Source of the DNA: Alopecurus myosuroides
Lineage: Eukaryota; Streptophyta; Magnoliopsida; Poales; Poaceae
Reading direction: 5' to 3'
Assembly (NCBI GenBank): GCA_028641055.1
Contig: CM054060.1
Coordinates: 317,925,344 to 317,989,343, forward strand
DNA: 64,000 bases
The stretch's first letter is position 1; every line of letters starts with the position of its first letter. Shown here one piece after another: positions 34,539-46,190 of this stretch. Below the pieces are notes generated by a model. That model was not told where the DNA came from, searched no databases, and saw only the letters and a list, made by a program, of their open reading frames with translations. The position numbers and the translations under genes were made by a program.

Positions 34539-34995
34539 CTGCAGACTGCGTAGCACCTTGACATTGATATGATACAAAGGAGAGGCAACGGAATCTGCCT
34601 GATGTGTGTGCATGCTGCAAGATTGAGATTCGCGAAAAGAACAGTCGAGACGGACCCGGACGCGTGTGGTTCAGCGGTTCAGCCTCGTTTCGTATGGATG
34701 GCTGCTCTCCTGGCCGCTGGCTTCCAGAGCAATCAGACCAACCTGGAGCGATCGGGACCAAATTATGGGGTTGAATATCTCACGGCTTAAAGGTAACCGA
34801 CTCGACTTGTGCAAAATTTAAAAGGCCATGACGCACGACTCGCAGTCGGTTATTTGTTTGACAAGACCAAGGAAATACTCATGACTTTAATAATATTATT
34901 ATTAATTATTAAGTATAGGTCTGGTGGGAGGGTAATATGGTAAAATTGGTGTTGGACCGGAAGAAAGCTTCCTCTCTTTATTATTTTATTACTAG
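34539..34995. other. Spacer, partly frame-open on the minus strand
   Basis: The first ~220 bp belong to the interrupted minus-strand ORF. The remainder is AT-rich, includes a TAATAATATTATTATT stretch, and shows no recognised feature. Confidence 0.3.
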
Positions 34996-35470
34996 GAAAT
35001 GTGCCCGTGCGTTGCAACGGAAGATACAAATATTGCAGACCTAAGACAATAACCACGTCCTCTATTTCAACGCTGCACCACACTCATATCTTTGCCATTT
35101 ATCAACCTTCTTGCTATCCCGTTGTGTGCACCTGATGAAGGCGACGAGTTCGTCACCACATATGATATGTGTCACTTAAACAACACATGTTAAGGGATGT
35201 TTAAAACTTAAAAACTGTTCTTGTCGAGCACAACGTGAGGGCTTCCCAAACTTGCTAGGAAACTGAATAATCTCAGTTTTGTTCTGCATCAGGCCTACAT
35301 GCAGGAACTTATCCAAACAGCTCCCTCTGTTTCGAAAATTCCATGAAAGGAAAGCAATTTTTTGGGATCTCTGGGTCTGAAAAAACGATAAATCCTATGT
35401 TCATGACTTTTCTTAGTAATATATATGAGATGACAAACCGATTTAAATAGGGTATATAATTTTTTAGTGG
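34996..35470. repeat. Unclassified ~0.5-kb repeat, copy 1
   Basis: It opens 'tgtgcccgtgcgttgcaacgg' and shares ordered landmarks with 35763-36310: 'acg(t/a)cctcta.ttcaac', 'ggatgtttaaaact(t/c)aaaa', 'aacagctccc...gaaaattcca', 'tcctat.ttcatg' and 'gatttaaata.gg'. No ORF or terminal repeats were fixed. The opening string is common in grass intergenic DNA (memory); its superfamily is unknown to me. Confidence 0.55.
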
Positions 35471-35762
35471 AACACAAGTACTTCCTACACTAATAATTTA
35501 ACCTTCAAAAATAATTATGGCGAAAATTGGAACTCTCTGATCAAATTACACAACGCTAGGGCAGCTCGGTTACTCTCATTTTGTTATAAAAAAAAACTTT
35601 CAAAAAACTTCCTCCTGATTGCCTGAATGATCCCTGCAGTTACCAGGTTGAGGCCTGCCTTTGTGACCTGAATGATCTCCATCTTATGTTGACGTTCCTT
35701 CACCTGGAAATCCTCAAGAGCGCCTGTACCTTATTCGGAGATGCGATCTTATTCTCTATAGG

Positions 35763-36310
35763 CAACATGCCCGTGCGTTGCAACAGTAGAAAAAAGAAAT
35801 TAAGCATACCTGACCCAATAAGCACGACCTCTAGTTCAACATGCACCCACTCATGTCTATGCTGCTTATCATGCTTCCACCGTCGCAAATAGTGGCAGCG
35901 GTGTGCAACGAGTTGACAACGTATCCGAACATGGTCAATCCTAAAGCGACGAGCTTGACCACCGCACATCACATTGTCATTAAACCATACAAGTGAATAG
36001 GATGTTTAAAACTCAAAAGATCTAGACATCTAGTAGAGGTGCACATTAATCAGGGCTATACAAACTGAATTTTCCTTGAAACACCACATTAGACCGAGGG
36101 CTGAAAAATACAGAAAAAAATAAAACACAACTGAGACATAATATAAGCACGTCGGTCCTGACATAAGGGTAAGTATTCTAACAGCTCCCCCCCTTTTGAA
36201 AATTCCAGTTTGTTGGATCTTGCGATCTAAAAAATCCTAGAATCCTATCCTCATGTATTTTCTTCAATAATGTGTCAGATGTCAAAACGATTTAAATAAG
36301 GATGTATTGG
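35763..36310. repeat. Unclassified ~0.5-kb repeat, copy 2
   Basis: Diverged direct copy of 34996-35470 with the same order of landmarks and extra sequence in the middle. The ~290 bp between the copies (35471-35762) shows nothing recognisable. Confidence 0.55.
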
Positions 36311-37288
36311 ATCATAGAGAGATGAACAATGGAGCAGGGGAGACCGGGATGTATAGCAAAGCCACGTACCGCAGCTTTGGCCTCTGCCCCGCCTCACAAG
36401 AGAATATATGGTGTAAGACCGATTGATTCAGTACAGGAACCCGTCGCCAACAGGGATGACCATGCCGGTCTCCCATCAAGAGAGTTGTGTCTCCTGGGAA
36501 GATCGCCCACTCGCACATGTTGGAGTGATGCATGGGGATCCTGGTTCCTAACACCTGCAAGTTTCTCGTCTCGTTGTAAACTAATCAATGCCAAATCACA
36601 AGTGCTCCGTTAAGACCAACCGAACGGGATAACACGGCCAGTGGCGCATACGTTGTAGACGAAAAGGTCAACTGGATGAGGACAGAATCTCCATATCAAT
36701 TTGAATATCCACGATTTCTCTAGTTTGACGAAAAAGAAAACCAGGCAATGGACGAAACCATGGGTGGTCATGCCGAGATCTCGCCGGGCCTTGCCGAGGG
36801 TCTTGATGCGTGCCTCCGGTCGTTCCGTGGAGGTTTTGCCGCCTCGGATCATGGTGTGCCGTGGTGGCGATAGAAGACACCACCGAGGCCAACAATCAAC
36901 TCCGTGATGCCGACCACCATGGTGAATTTTCTGCCGACAGAGTCCCAGCTGCACGATCCTGGTTTGATTCTTTCTCTCAGGCGTTGTTGAGAAGAAACAA
37001 ACCTACATGTTTATAGTGTTTTTATAGGTGATCTCAACTCGATGCAGTCTGTCGTATTCCAGTAGGACACGGTCTCTCAGCGATGCACCTTTACCCCTTA
37101 GCTAAAAATAACAACTGGGCCGCTCCGTGTTGGACTGTTGGACCCAACAATCCATCGGGAGACACCCGGAGTACCAAACAAACCGAGGAAAAACATACTA
37201 AGCGACGTACGTAAATTTACCACTCGACGGACGAAAAACGTACGAAATATTGGGAGGAAGAAACCTTCCTCCCTTTATTATTAGGTAT

Positions 37289-37289
<1 letters not shown>
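36311..37289. other. Unassigned region, possible captured exon on minus strand
   Basis: The GC-balanced stretch 36610-36960 reads in short minus-strand frames, one with a hydrophobic segment (HGFVHCLVFFFVKLEKSWIF). No complete gene, splice structure or element ends were found. Confidence 0.25.
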
Positions 37290-37290
<1 letters not shown>

Positions 37291-37323
<33 letters not shown>

Positions 37324-37341
37324 TAATATATATATATTATT
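37291..37341. repeat. TA-dinucleotide microsatellite
   Basis: An imperfect (AT)n tract of about 50 bp, interrupted by 'aaatataa'. Confidence 0.85.
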
Positions 37342-38736
37342 AGGTAAAGATAAAGATATGGAGCATATGGAAAACGCTACCCACCACCCGAGGAATCGCG
37401 TGATTCGCGACCTCCGGACTGCGAGCGCGCTACGCGTCCACGTGCGTGGAAGGCAGCAAGAGGGCCCCACCGATGACCTTATCCCATCAGGATGTTTCTC
37501 CTCCACATGTGTGTGAGCCTTTCTCATTCCTCACGTCTCACCAAATATCTCGCCAACCTGTGTCCTTGTACCACGGCAAAACACACGCGCCATGTCGTTT
37601 GACGCCGCTGTACACCATGAATCTGCAAGTCAAGCTCGAGCAGCGACCGTCTCGTCCGCTGTCCCGGCTTGTGCCTCGACCTCGTCGTCGGCCCGACGGA
37701 GGTGCTGGGAGTGGGGATGCTGCCAGTGGACACCGGCACAACTGCAGCCATGGGGCGGTGGTGCACCGGTGCTCCGAGGAGCCGCCTTGCCGACGAGATG
37801 TCAGGTGATGCTACCATATGAGATCATCGGTGCTTCAAAAGGAGGACTGTGTTGGGATGCTTCCATTGGAGTGCCGTGGTGCTCCAGTGGAGAGACGGTG
37901 TTGCTACCATAGAAGGGCGGCGCTACTCCCGAAGGCGTCCGCGGATGCTCCCGTGGCTACGCGGGGGTGCTCCAATAGAGAGCCGGTGTTGCTCTCATAG
38001 AAGGGCGGCGCTGCTCCCGAAGGCGGCGGGGATGCTCCCGTGGTTGCGCGGCGGTGATCTCATGGCTTTGCAGCGGTGCTCCCAAAGAAGGGCGATGGTG
38101 CGCTCACAGGCGACCAGAGGTGCTTCCATCAGTAGGACTTCGGTGTTGTCGAAGCCGTCGGCGGTGCTCCCGTGAAAAGGCGGAGGCGCTCCCATGGAAG
38201 GATGGTGGTGCTCCGATGGAGAGGTGGCGGTGCTGCTGAAGGTGAGCGGTGACGCTACCGAGGAGGGTGGCGGCACTAGAAGCTATCAAGGAAACTACTG
38301 CGAGCCGGAATTGGTTGGACTCGCGGCTTTGCAGCTCCTATGAAACGGCGACGGTGACCACATGCGTTCATACCCTCCCAGCGAGCTCAGAGACTGTAAG
38401 TGGGGAGAGATGGGCGCGGCCGCGCTGGGATTTTTTTTCTGTGGGAAAACATGATGTACATACGCGGATGGACCCTTGTTGACCAGGGGAGGGGACATGT
38501 GTCGCTAGCTGCATGCGGAGGATCGGAGCCCCCAATCCGCGGAGACACTCAACATGCTCCTATATATTTCTTATACTACCTCATAAGCACAAATTTGCGC
38601 CAAAAATATGCAAATCAATGCCTCCTCGCCGAGTGGAGTTTTACCTCCTTTCCGATTGTTTTTCTTGGGCTGTGGGTAGCCTTGCCGTTGTTAATTTATC
38701 TCCTTTCCATTTAGCCACTCGAATATGTATTAGTAA
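37342..38736. repeat. GC-rich region with degenerate minisatellite
   Basis: Between about 37740 and 38290 a degenerate ~30-40-bp motif recurs ('ggtgctcc.atgga', 'ggcggcgctgctcccgaagg', 'ggtgctcccgtgg'). It produces long but low-complexity open frames on both strands (Gly/Ala/Cys/Trp/Arg-rich). The frames look compositional rather than a protein. Flanks 37342-37740 and 38290-38736 contain no recognised gene. Confidence 0.45.
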
Positions 38737-38856
38737 CTTTTAAACAGTAGATATCTCAACGTTGTATACGCGGGCAATAATTCATTGGATAGAGAGATTA
38801 TGGATCGATCTTTTGGCACGAACCATTGAGATATTTTTCATTGGAGGCCTATATAA
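38737..38856 (+). repeat. Left inverted-repeat arm, promoter-side part
   Basis: This segment ('cttttaaacagtagatat...gtatacg.gggcaa ... tttttcattggaggcctatataa') matches, in inverse orientation, roughly 60860-60740. It ends inside a TATA-box-like TATATAA, where Harbinger-like element 2 starts. The rest of the arm resumes at 59415. Confidence 0.7.
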
Positions 38857-39349
38857 GAGCATCTCCACTTGCGCCCCTCGAAGGCAGCCCCCGAGGCCTT
38901 TTCCTTCCGGACGGCCCCGAGCGCGCCCAGTCGCGTCCCCCAATGGGATTTCCCGTCCGGACGACCCCAAGTTCCCGTCCGGAAGCCCAGCCCAACCCCG
39001 CCGCGTAGGGCCTCGCGTGGGGGCTCTGGACGGGAAAAAAACGACCGCGTGGCGCCTGCGGGCCCGCCCTGTCAGTGAGACGGTGCGCAGTCAAAGCGGC
39101 GCCCAATCTTTGTCTTCTCTCGAGGCGGCGCATGGCCGCAGCGAGCCGTCGCTTCGGCCAGTCGCATCGCCCACGCGGCGGGCGCGTCGCTTCCCACGTG
39201 GTCGCTGGAGTTAATGCGTGCGCGGCCCTTTGGCATGTCATGCCGGGTATAAATGGGGTCCTCCCAGCACCGCCCCCGACACACTGCTCCTCCCTCCTCT
39301 CCCGCCGTCCTCGTCGCAATGATCGCCCCTCTCCTTGCCGCACTCCGAT

Positions 39350-40315
39350 GGACCCTCTCGACGCCAACGGCTTCCCGCGCCGCTCCCTCCTCAAACACCA
39401 GGCGCGCACCCTCTTCGCCGCCCGGTACCCGTGCCGTCAGACATGCGCGCCGGGCATGGGTTCACCATTGGGCGCGCCGGCGTCCCCATCCCGGACGCGG
39501 CCAAGGCGAGCGACGCCTCGTGGAACGCCGAGGTCCTCACCCACTACTGGGAGAAGCTCAACGACGAGCAGCGCGCCGACCCTGCCTGGGACCCGCCAAA
39601 CCCGGCAAGCACGGCGCTACGAGGCCGCCTTCAAGCGCATCACCGACGAGAGCTGGAACCGGTGGGACGGCCCCAGGCCGGCGTTGTCCGCCCACGAGCG
39701 CAACAAGTACGGGTGCAACGCGTTCTGGGCGCAAGATGACTTCTCCCTGGACGTTGCCGCCGGCCCCAACTGTCTGGGACCCAAGACGCCGGCCGACGAA
39801 GCCCTCCTCCTCCTCCGCCGGCGGGTCCTCGCGCCGCTCCACCCCGACGATGCGTGTGCCCAAGATGGAGCCACGCATTTCCACGCCGCCGCACCTGCAC
39901 GTCAAGCAGGAGCCGAGCGTGTTGATGCGGCGCTCTGGCGGCAACAGTGTGCAGTACGTCCACTGCCGCCCGGCGCCGCCACTACGCGTGCCCAAGCCGG
40001 AGCCGGGGATGGAGCGCCCCCGCACCCTCTACGAGTAGCTGCAGGCGCTCCTGGCGGCGTCGACGACGGAGGACGACCCGAAGGGCGTCAGAGCGGCGTT
40101 TCTCGAGTCCTACAACACGCCGCCCGCTCTGCCCGCCGTGGCGGCGCGCGCGTGGTCCGTTGTCGAAACTGCGGCGATGGCTGGCGCGCCGCTGATCGAT
40201 CTCGACCCGCCGGCGGCGAACGACGACGAGGCGGGACCTAGCCACTGGGGGGCGCCGGCAACGATGACGACAGCGACGGCATCGGCGACGGCGACTACGA
40301 CATGTTCAACTAGTG
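39350..40315 (+). pseudogene. Accessory ORF copy 3, in Harbinger-like element 2
   Basis: Starts MDPLDANGFPRRSLLKHQAR, closely matching the start of copy 2. It then changes frame several times: SDMRAGHGFTIGRAGVPIPD (GGVPVPPLP equivalent), EVLTHYWEKLNDEQRADPAW, then AFKRITDESWNRWDGPRPAL, then an acidic tail with 'PPAANDDEAGPS' near 40205-40240. A TATA-like 'gggtataaatggg' lies near 39245, about 100 bp upstream. At least three indels make it a pseudogene. A homologue of copy 2, it supports a common origin of the two Harbinger-like elements' cargo. Confidence 0.55.
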
Positions 40316-40432
40316 AACACATCGTTTTAGTTTAATTTCGTTCAAATTTTGTAAAATTTTCTAAACATTTAAATGAAATCGTCGTTCCAAATTCAAATGT
40401 GTTATTTTATTTTCGGAGGAGGGCTACAGTTC

Positions 40433-40800
40433 ACTAGTGGAAACAAGGGCATTAGTCCCGGTTCGTAGGCCCCATTTGTCCCGGTTGTGCAACCGGGACG
40501 GGGCATCCGGGACAAATACCCCTCCCCCTTTGGTCCCGGTTGTGCCAGGACCCGGGACAAATGGGGCTGACCACGTGGCCCGTGCGATGGATCCTGGCCA
40601 GGGCTATTAGTCCCGGTTCGCAATACGACCCGGGATGCATGCCCCTTCTGCCGCGGCAGGGCTTTTGCCCTTTTCTCTCCCGCGGCAGAAATTTACAATT
40701 TTCGTTTTTTTGGCCCCCAGACCTCCGGGCGGGCCCTCCCCGGACCTCGAGAAGAGAGGAGTCTCGGTGGACCCTCCATAGAGCTCCCGGATCGCACGAG
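40433..40800. repeat. CACTA left terminus and subterminal repeats
   Basis: Repeated 'cccggttgtgcaaccggga'-type inverted motifs and 'gggacaaatggggc' strings. They are the presumed transposase-binding array, mirrored at the right end (59030-59295). Confidence 0.8.
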
Positions 40801-40893
40801 TGAATAAATATATAAAGCAGAATAAGAAACACTTATATTACGGAAGCAAAGTATATCGAGCATATTACATGACCGATGGAGTGTAATACAAAA

Positions 40894-41881
40894 TCAAACT
40901 AAGTTCCAATCAGACGCATAGTACTCTCCATTTACGTTTAAGACCTCTGCATCTAAGAAGCCCGCAATTTCCTCCTGAATTGCTCGTATGCGGTCCCTTG
41001 GTAGAAGACCGTCCCGAAGCCGTTCGATCTAATATAAAGAAGAGTGGTCAATATAGATAGTAACTAAAATAGATAGTAATAAGAAGAATTGACGACTAAC
41101 GTACATGGAGTTGCTTTAAATTTCTGCCCGTGGGAGATGTCGTCTGACGAATGAACTCGCAAACGTAGTATCCACACAAGTTATTCCCGTCTCCTTGTTG
41201 CAAGCACTTTACGAGAAGATTGTTTCAATCAAAATAATAATCAACCAGGCATGATAATGGTATCGACACTAGAATCAAGGAGATGGGCGCGGATCTAGAT
41301 AGTACTTACTTGCACAACATCAAATGTAAGCTTCTTTCCCCATTCACCGGGAGACTTCTTTATGAACCTCTTCCAAACCCTACCCGAGAAAGAAAAAGAA
41401 TAAAAAGAGTTAGTAATTACTTGATGTCCGAAAATGAAACAAAGAAGTCGAATTGCCATATATAAAAACTGAATATTAATAAAGATTGAAATTACCGCTG
41501 GATCATTTCCTGCATGTCAGCCCACATTGAGAGGGGTTTACGTTTTGGGTCCATTACAATTACTTTTCCTTTGTTAATTTGGAAGATTAGCAGAATATAG
41601 TGGAAGCTGCGCACGCAGAACTCATCAATTATACAGTGAACATCGAGTAAGGAAACAGAATGTTCACAACAGAGTAACACACTTACTTGAAGTTGTAAGG
41701 AAATAGTATTTCCCGTCGGTGTTGGTTAAATATTATTGCGCTCAGAATATTATTTTCTGTATCCTTGGGATATTCCTGAAGAGTCTTGTCATAAACAATA
41801 TTTGGATCAATGAACCCAATATCATAGATTCCACCTCTTTTGCATTCGAGAATCTTCATTCTGCAATTATAATATATGAGT

Positions 41882-41933
<52 letters not shown>

Positions 41934-44518
41934 TATGCAATTGAATGAGGTGAGCTAGAGAAATAAGTGCTTACAGACAATAGGCACTAAGGATAGACTT
42001 GTCGAGGGCCTGCTGCTGGTATAACTGAAACAATTCCTCAAATTGAATCATAACATATCCATTTCCAGTTCCATAGTGCTCGTCCCTAACGTTGAGATAT
42101 ATCCAGTCCATAGATTGTTCAGTGGCTTTCATATACCAACTATGCACTCTTCGCATTTTCGTTGGTAGATCCTTTATCTCCTCGGGTTTGACAAGAGGCA
42201 TCTTGTACTCGTATTTGTACGCACATTCAGCTGCGGGGAAGTAGTTCACTGTTTGCATATACTGAGCAATGGACAAACCCGCATCAGCTGCCTTGTCTGC
42301 ATACAGTGTTATAAACTCCGGATCAATATCCTCGTCAGCAATATTAGTGCTCGGCCCCACCTGGGTATTGGAAATCACTTTGAGCGGGGACGTGGATTGT
42401 TTTTTCTGCTCTCCGAGCTGAGCAACTGATTTTCCCTTTTTACCGCTTGTGCTACTACTCTTCGTCGACCGCACCATTTCCTGGTGTGACTTCAGAATAG
42501 AGCGGTCATAGTCAGATGACAGACTCGGCTCGGGTTGATGAAGAGTCTTCACCATTTTCCAAGCTCGTTCTATCTCTTCTTCGGTCTCGGGGAAATCTGG
42601 CTTTTGCTTCTCCTTCCGCTTTGATTTCCACGCCTCGTATTGGTCCTTTGCGATTTTCTGGTTTTCCTCGGAAGTAGAGTCGTAAGGTAACTTGGGTACC
42701 TCTTTTGGTACCTTCGGGAGGGGTGACCGTTGACGTTTCGGTGATTTTTTACGTTTCGGCAGAAACTTAGTGGGCGGAGAGGGCTGACGCGGCGGCGTAG
42801 GCGACCGCGCTGGAGACGTGCACGGCGTAGGCGACCGCGGCGGAGACAGCATGCGTTGCGAAGACGACCGCGCTGGAGACTTTTGCGCTGGAGAAATGCG
42901 AGAATTCGATGGCTTTGCCGTCTTATTTGTGAGCACAATGCATTCCTTTAGCCATAGAACGGTCGAGTTCTTGGCTTCTCCGAGTTCAGTCAACTCTTCA
43001 TCTTCACCTTCAGGAAAATCAAGCTTTACCCGTTCGAATCCGTTGACAACTTCATCGACCCCGACAACAACGTAGCCCCGTGGAACCGGAAGACTATGGT
43101 GAGTTGGTTCGTTGCCAATTGGTAAGACATAGCCGGCCGCCACCTTGATGGTTATATTGACGACCTTCACGTGGAGCTCACAGGATGTCATTTCCGTGAT
43201 CTCATCCACCGGGTAAATCATCGGTGGTGCATCATCATCCGGTAGCTGCGTGGACGCAACGCTGCTTTTGCGATGAGAATGTGCGGCGCCGGGAGCCTCG
43301 ACTTCAACTTCTACCATGTGTACTGATGCGCCGGTAGACACTATCTGCTGGCTAAGTGTGTTAATTTGGTCCTGCTGCTTCTTTGCTACATCCTGTGTCA
43401 GCTTTACCATTTCTTCAAGTTGACGCCTCCAGTTTGTCTGATTCTCTGCTTCAGCTGCCTCCTTGTCCTTTTTACGTTGACGGCTTCTATCTGGGTATAA
43501 CTTTTTGGTGGAGTCGAACGCAACACTCCACGGAGGAGTGCCTTTTGTGCCTCGTGTACGCCCTCCGTGTTCCTTATTCCCTAGGGCTCGTGTGAGCTCG
43601 TCGTTCTCTCTATCTGGCACGAACTTCCCATCTTTAACGTTTTTTATTGCGTCTCTCAGCTTCTCTATGGGTAGAGGACGACTCTCTTTATGCCTTAGGT
43701 TATATATTGCTTTTCCTTCGGCGTCCAACCTGCCCCCATGCCCGTAGAACCATGACCTTGTCCGCTCGACCCACAAGAACGGCTCGGGAGTGATCCCCTG
43801 CTGAAGCAGGTTGTTCTCCCATGTCTCCCACTTGGGACTGAAACCCTTGTAGCCACCTTGCCCCATAACATGGTGATATACCTTTTTGGCGGCGTTTTGC
43901 TCATTTGTTTTTGTCCTTTCTAGTTCATTCTCTGCCAGCTTGTACTTCACGAAGTCTGCCCATACGGGTTTATTTTCTCATACCCTTGAGTGAAATCAGG
44001 AGTCTTGTTCTTCTTAACATAATCAAGGTTCAATCTTTTCTTCCAGTTTTTGAATTGCTCGGCCATCTTTTTCAGGGTCCACGCTTTGACCTTTTCCCGT
44101 ATCTCATGTTTCATTTTAGTAACATCGGCCTCATTCACATCCGCTTCATTCTCGTCCACCTCCGGCACGGGTAAGTTGAAATTAGCCAAAATCTTTGAGA
44201 AAAGATGATCTTTGGCTATTTTGCCGACATATGAAATTCCTTGTTTCCGCGGATCTTTTGGCTCATTCCACTCATTAACAGTGATCAGGATGTGATCTCT
44301 AACTAGCACTCCGCATTGCTTCACAAATTTTTGGGCAACATCGGCGGGAAGCTCGGGTGCGCCGTCTGCTGCGATCGTGTCGATCCTGTATCTTTCTGTA
44401 TCTTTCAACTTCTTTGTTGCGCCTCGTTTAGTCTTTTTTCCAGTTGATATATTTGAACCGGATGGCTAAAAATATAAAGACTGTTAATACATGTATATAG
44501 ACAACGGATGCTTCATTA

Positions 44519-44582
<64 letters not shown>

Positions 44583-44801
44583 CTCGGAGCCGGTGTTTGT
44601 AATTTGTATGGTTCCACCGGAGCCGTCGGCTGCTCCCATATCGGAGCCGTCGGCTTCTCCCTCATCGAAGTCGTCTCCCTGGGTGAGCACCGGATCTCCC
44701 TCACCGGAGTCGTTCATCCACTGGCTCACATCGGTCTCTACGTCGGGCCCGCGGATTAAACCCTCGATCATATTTTCGGCATGTTCGTCTCTTGGCTCCA
44801 T
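40894..44801 (-). CDS. CACTA-encoded protein with C-terminal Ulp1-type peptidase
   Basis: Seven exons on the minus strand with consistent GT-AG phases: 44801-44583, 44465-41975, 41860-41687, 41606-41496, 41379-41310, 41206-41105, 41028-40894. Exon 1 (MEPRDEHAENMIEGLIRGPD) is acidic. Exon 2 contains the plant transposase-associated helical region (VKAWTLKKMAEQFKNWKKRL ... HHVMGQGGYKGFSPKWETWE), a long Ser/Pro/Lys-rich linker, and VKPEEIKDLPTKMRRVHSWY. Exons 3-6 form a C48/Ulp1-like domain with FHYILLIF (His), VIVMDPKRKP (Asp) and QQGDGNNLCGYYVCEF (Gln, Cys), so the catalytic residues appear present. One frameshift near 43960 breaks exon 2. Such proteins accompany TnpD in CACTA elements; the role is inferred as DNA binding plus SUMO-type protease activity. 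Confidence 0.78.
41886..41931. repeat. (AT)n microsatellite in intron 2
   Basis: A pure AT-dinucleotide run inside the intron between exons 2 and 3 of the CACTA gene. Confidence 0.85.
44521..44578. repeat. (AT)n microsatellite in intron 1
   Basis: A ~58-bp AT-dinucleotide run directly beside the exon 1 donor of the CACTA gene. Confidence 0.85.
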
Positions 44802-45652
44802 ACTATACAAAAAGAGTATATATTTCAGATCCATTTTATTAAAATTGCTTATACATAATAATTAACTAATGATCAATTAATTTCATCAAAATTGCTTATA
44901 GATAATACACAAAAAAAGCAACATATATTCATGAAATATTTAAACGTACGATAACATTTCTAGCATTGTTAAATTTGTAACACTATCTTAATTAAATTTT
45001 CTAACATTCATAATTAATAATTCTAACATTCTTAAATTTCATATATCAATTCTAAACGTACAAATCTAAAATTTATAACATTCATAACTAATAATTCTAA
45101 CATTCTTAAATTTTCCATATCAATTCTAAACGTACAAATCTAAAATTTCTAAGTCTAATCTAAAATTTCTAACATTCATAGCTAATAATTCTAATATTCC
45201 TAAATTTCCTATATCAATTATAAACGTACAAATTTAAAATTTGTAAGTCTAATCTAAAATTTCTAACATTTGTAAACTAATAATTCTAGCAATAATAAAA
45301 AACAGTAATTAAGTAAAAAAAGAAAAAAAAACAAAAAAGGCCCCAGGTTAGGGCGAGATGGAGGCAGGCCTTACCTCCTCTTGGGGCAGAGGCGGGCCGG
45401 CGGCGCAGGGCAGCGGCGGCGCGGGGCGGTGGAGGCCGGCGCGGTGGAGCGACGTGATCGAGGGGCGACGCGTGGGGGTGGTGGAGGCCGGCGTGGGGCC
45501 GCGGCGGCGCGGGGGGGCGACGGGATCGAGGGGTGGCGCTGCTGAGGAGGGCGGCGCGGGGGACTACGGGATCGAGGGGTGGCGCGGTAGAGGAGGACGG
45601 GCGAGGGGGGCGGCGCGGATGCCGACGGGACCGAGGGGCGGGTGCGCTCGAC
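44802..45652. other. Leader and GC-rich DNA upstream of the CACTA gene
   Basis: 44870-45340 is AT-rich, with repeated 'aatttctaacattcataactaataattctaacattc'-type units of about 50-100 bp. 45350-45652 is very GC-rich with repeats of 'gatcgaggggyggcgc'. No protein is called; frames here are compositional. Confidence 0.45.
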
Positions 45653-46182
45653 TAGGGCTGGAATTAAAACTCGGAACTCGCGAGTTAAACGAGTAGCTCG
45701 CAACTCGACTCGGCTCGGCTCGAACTCGTTGTCCAACGAGCCGAGTCGAGTTTTCGTTTTCGACGGTAAACGAGTTCAAGCTAAACGAGCCGAGTTTACC
45801 GAGTACTCGTTTAGCTCGTTTAACTCGGTCAAAATAGTTTTTAATGATATTCTTGTTTATTTGAATATCTTTTTACTGATTATTATAGTTTGTTTACTAC
45901 AAATTGTTTGATGGTGACATATTTCACTGATTATTGTGATGATTTTATTATACATGACCCAAATAATCAAAAATAATTATATAATGTTGACTTTTTATAA
46001 TTTTATAAAATTAGATAAGTTAAACGAGTAGCTCGCGAGCTACTCGCGAGTTCACCGAGCCGAGCCGAGTTTTGACTTGGAACTCGTTTGTTGAACGAGT
46101 CGAGCCGAGCTCGACTCGTCAGTTGACCAAGCTTGAGCGAGTCGAGCCGAGCTGACTCGGCTCGGCTCGAATTCCAGCCCTA
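45653..46182. mobile_element. hAT-type MITE
   Basis: 530 bp with terminal inverted repeats TAGGGCTGGAATT / AATTCCAGCCCTA and a perfect 8-bp target duplication cgctcgac (45645-45652 and 46183-46190). The interior is built from nested 'gagccgagtcgag' and 'aactcgtttaactcg' palindromes around an AT-rich centre. It should fold into a long hairpin. No coding capacity. Confidence 0.92.
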
Positions 46183-46190
46183 CGCTCGAC

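Larger units (their letters stand above)
33291..34761 (-). pseudogene. Unidentified ORF interrupted by a retroposon
   Basis: A minus-strand frame from about 34761 to 34523 (...GATQSAVPPALS) is followed, beyond a retroposon insertion, by the same frame at about 33507-33291 (SLYVSNARSAKMTSLCEHG ... KDFGVLACEE, stop at 33291). Ignoring the insertion and one copy of its target duplication gives one open frame of roughly 150 codons. I do not recognise the protein; cysteines and a basic cluster are the only notable features. It may be a last exon of a host gene or chance. Confidence 0.35.

Noticed and set aside
37296..37343. Possible replication origin or MAR in the TA tract
   Set aside because: A simple (AT)n microsatellite; composition alone does not support a functional call.
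39253..40038. Long overlapping ORFs on both strands in Harbinger-like element 2
   Set aside because: GC-rich DNA keeps several frames open; only fragments matching accessory ORF copy 2 have support, and those need frame changes.
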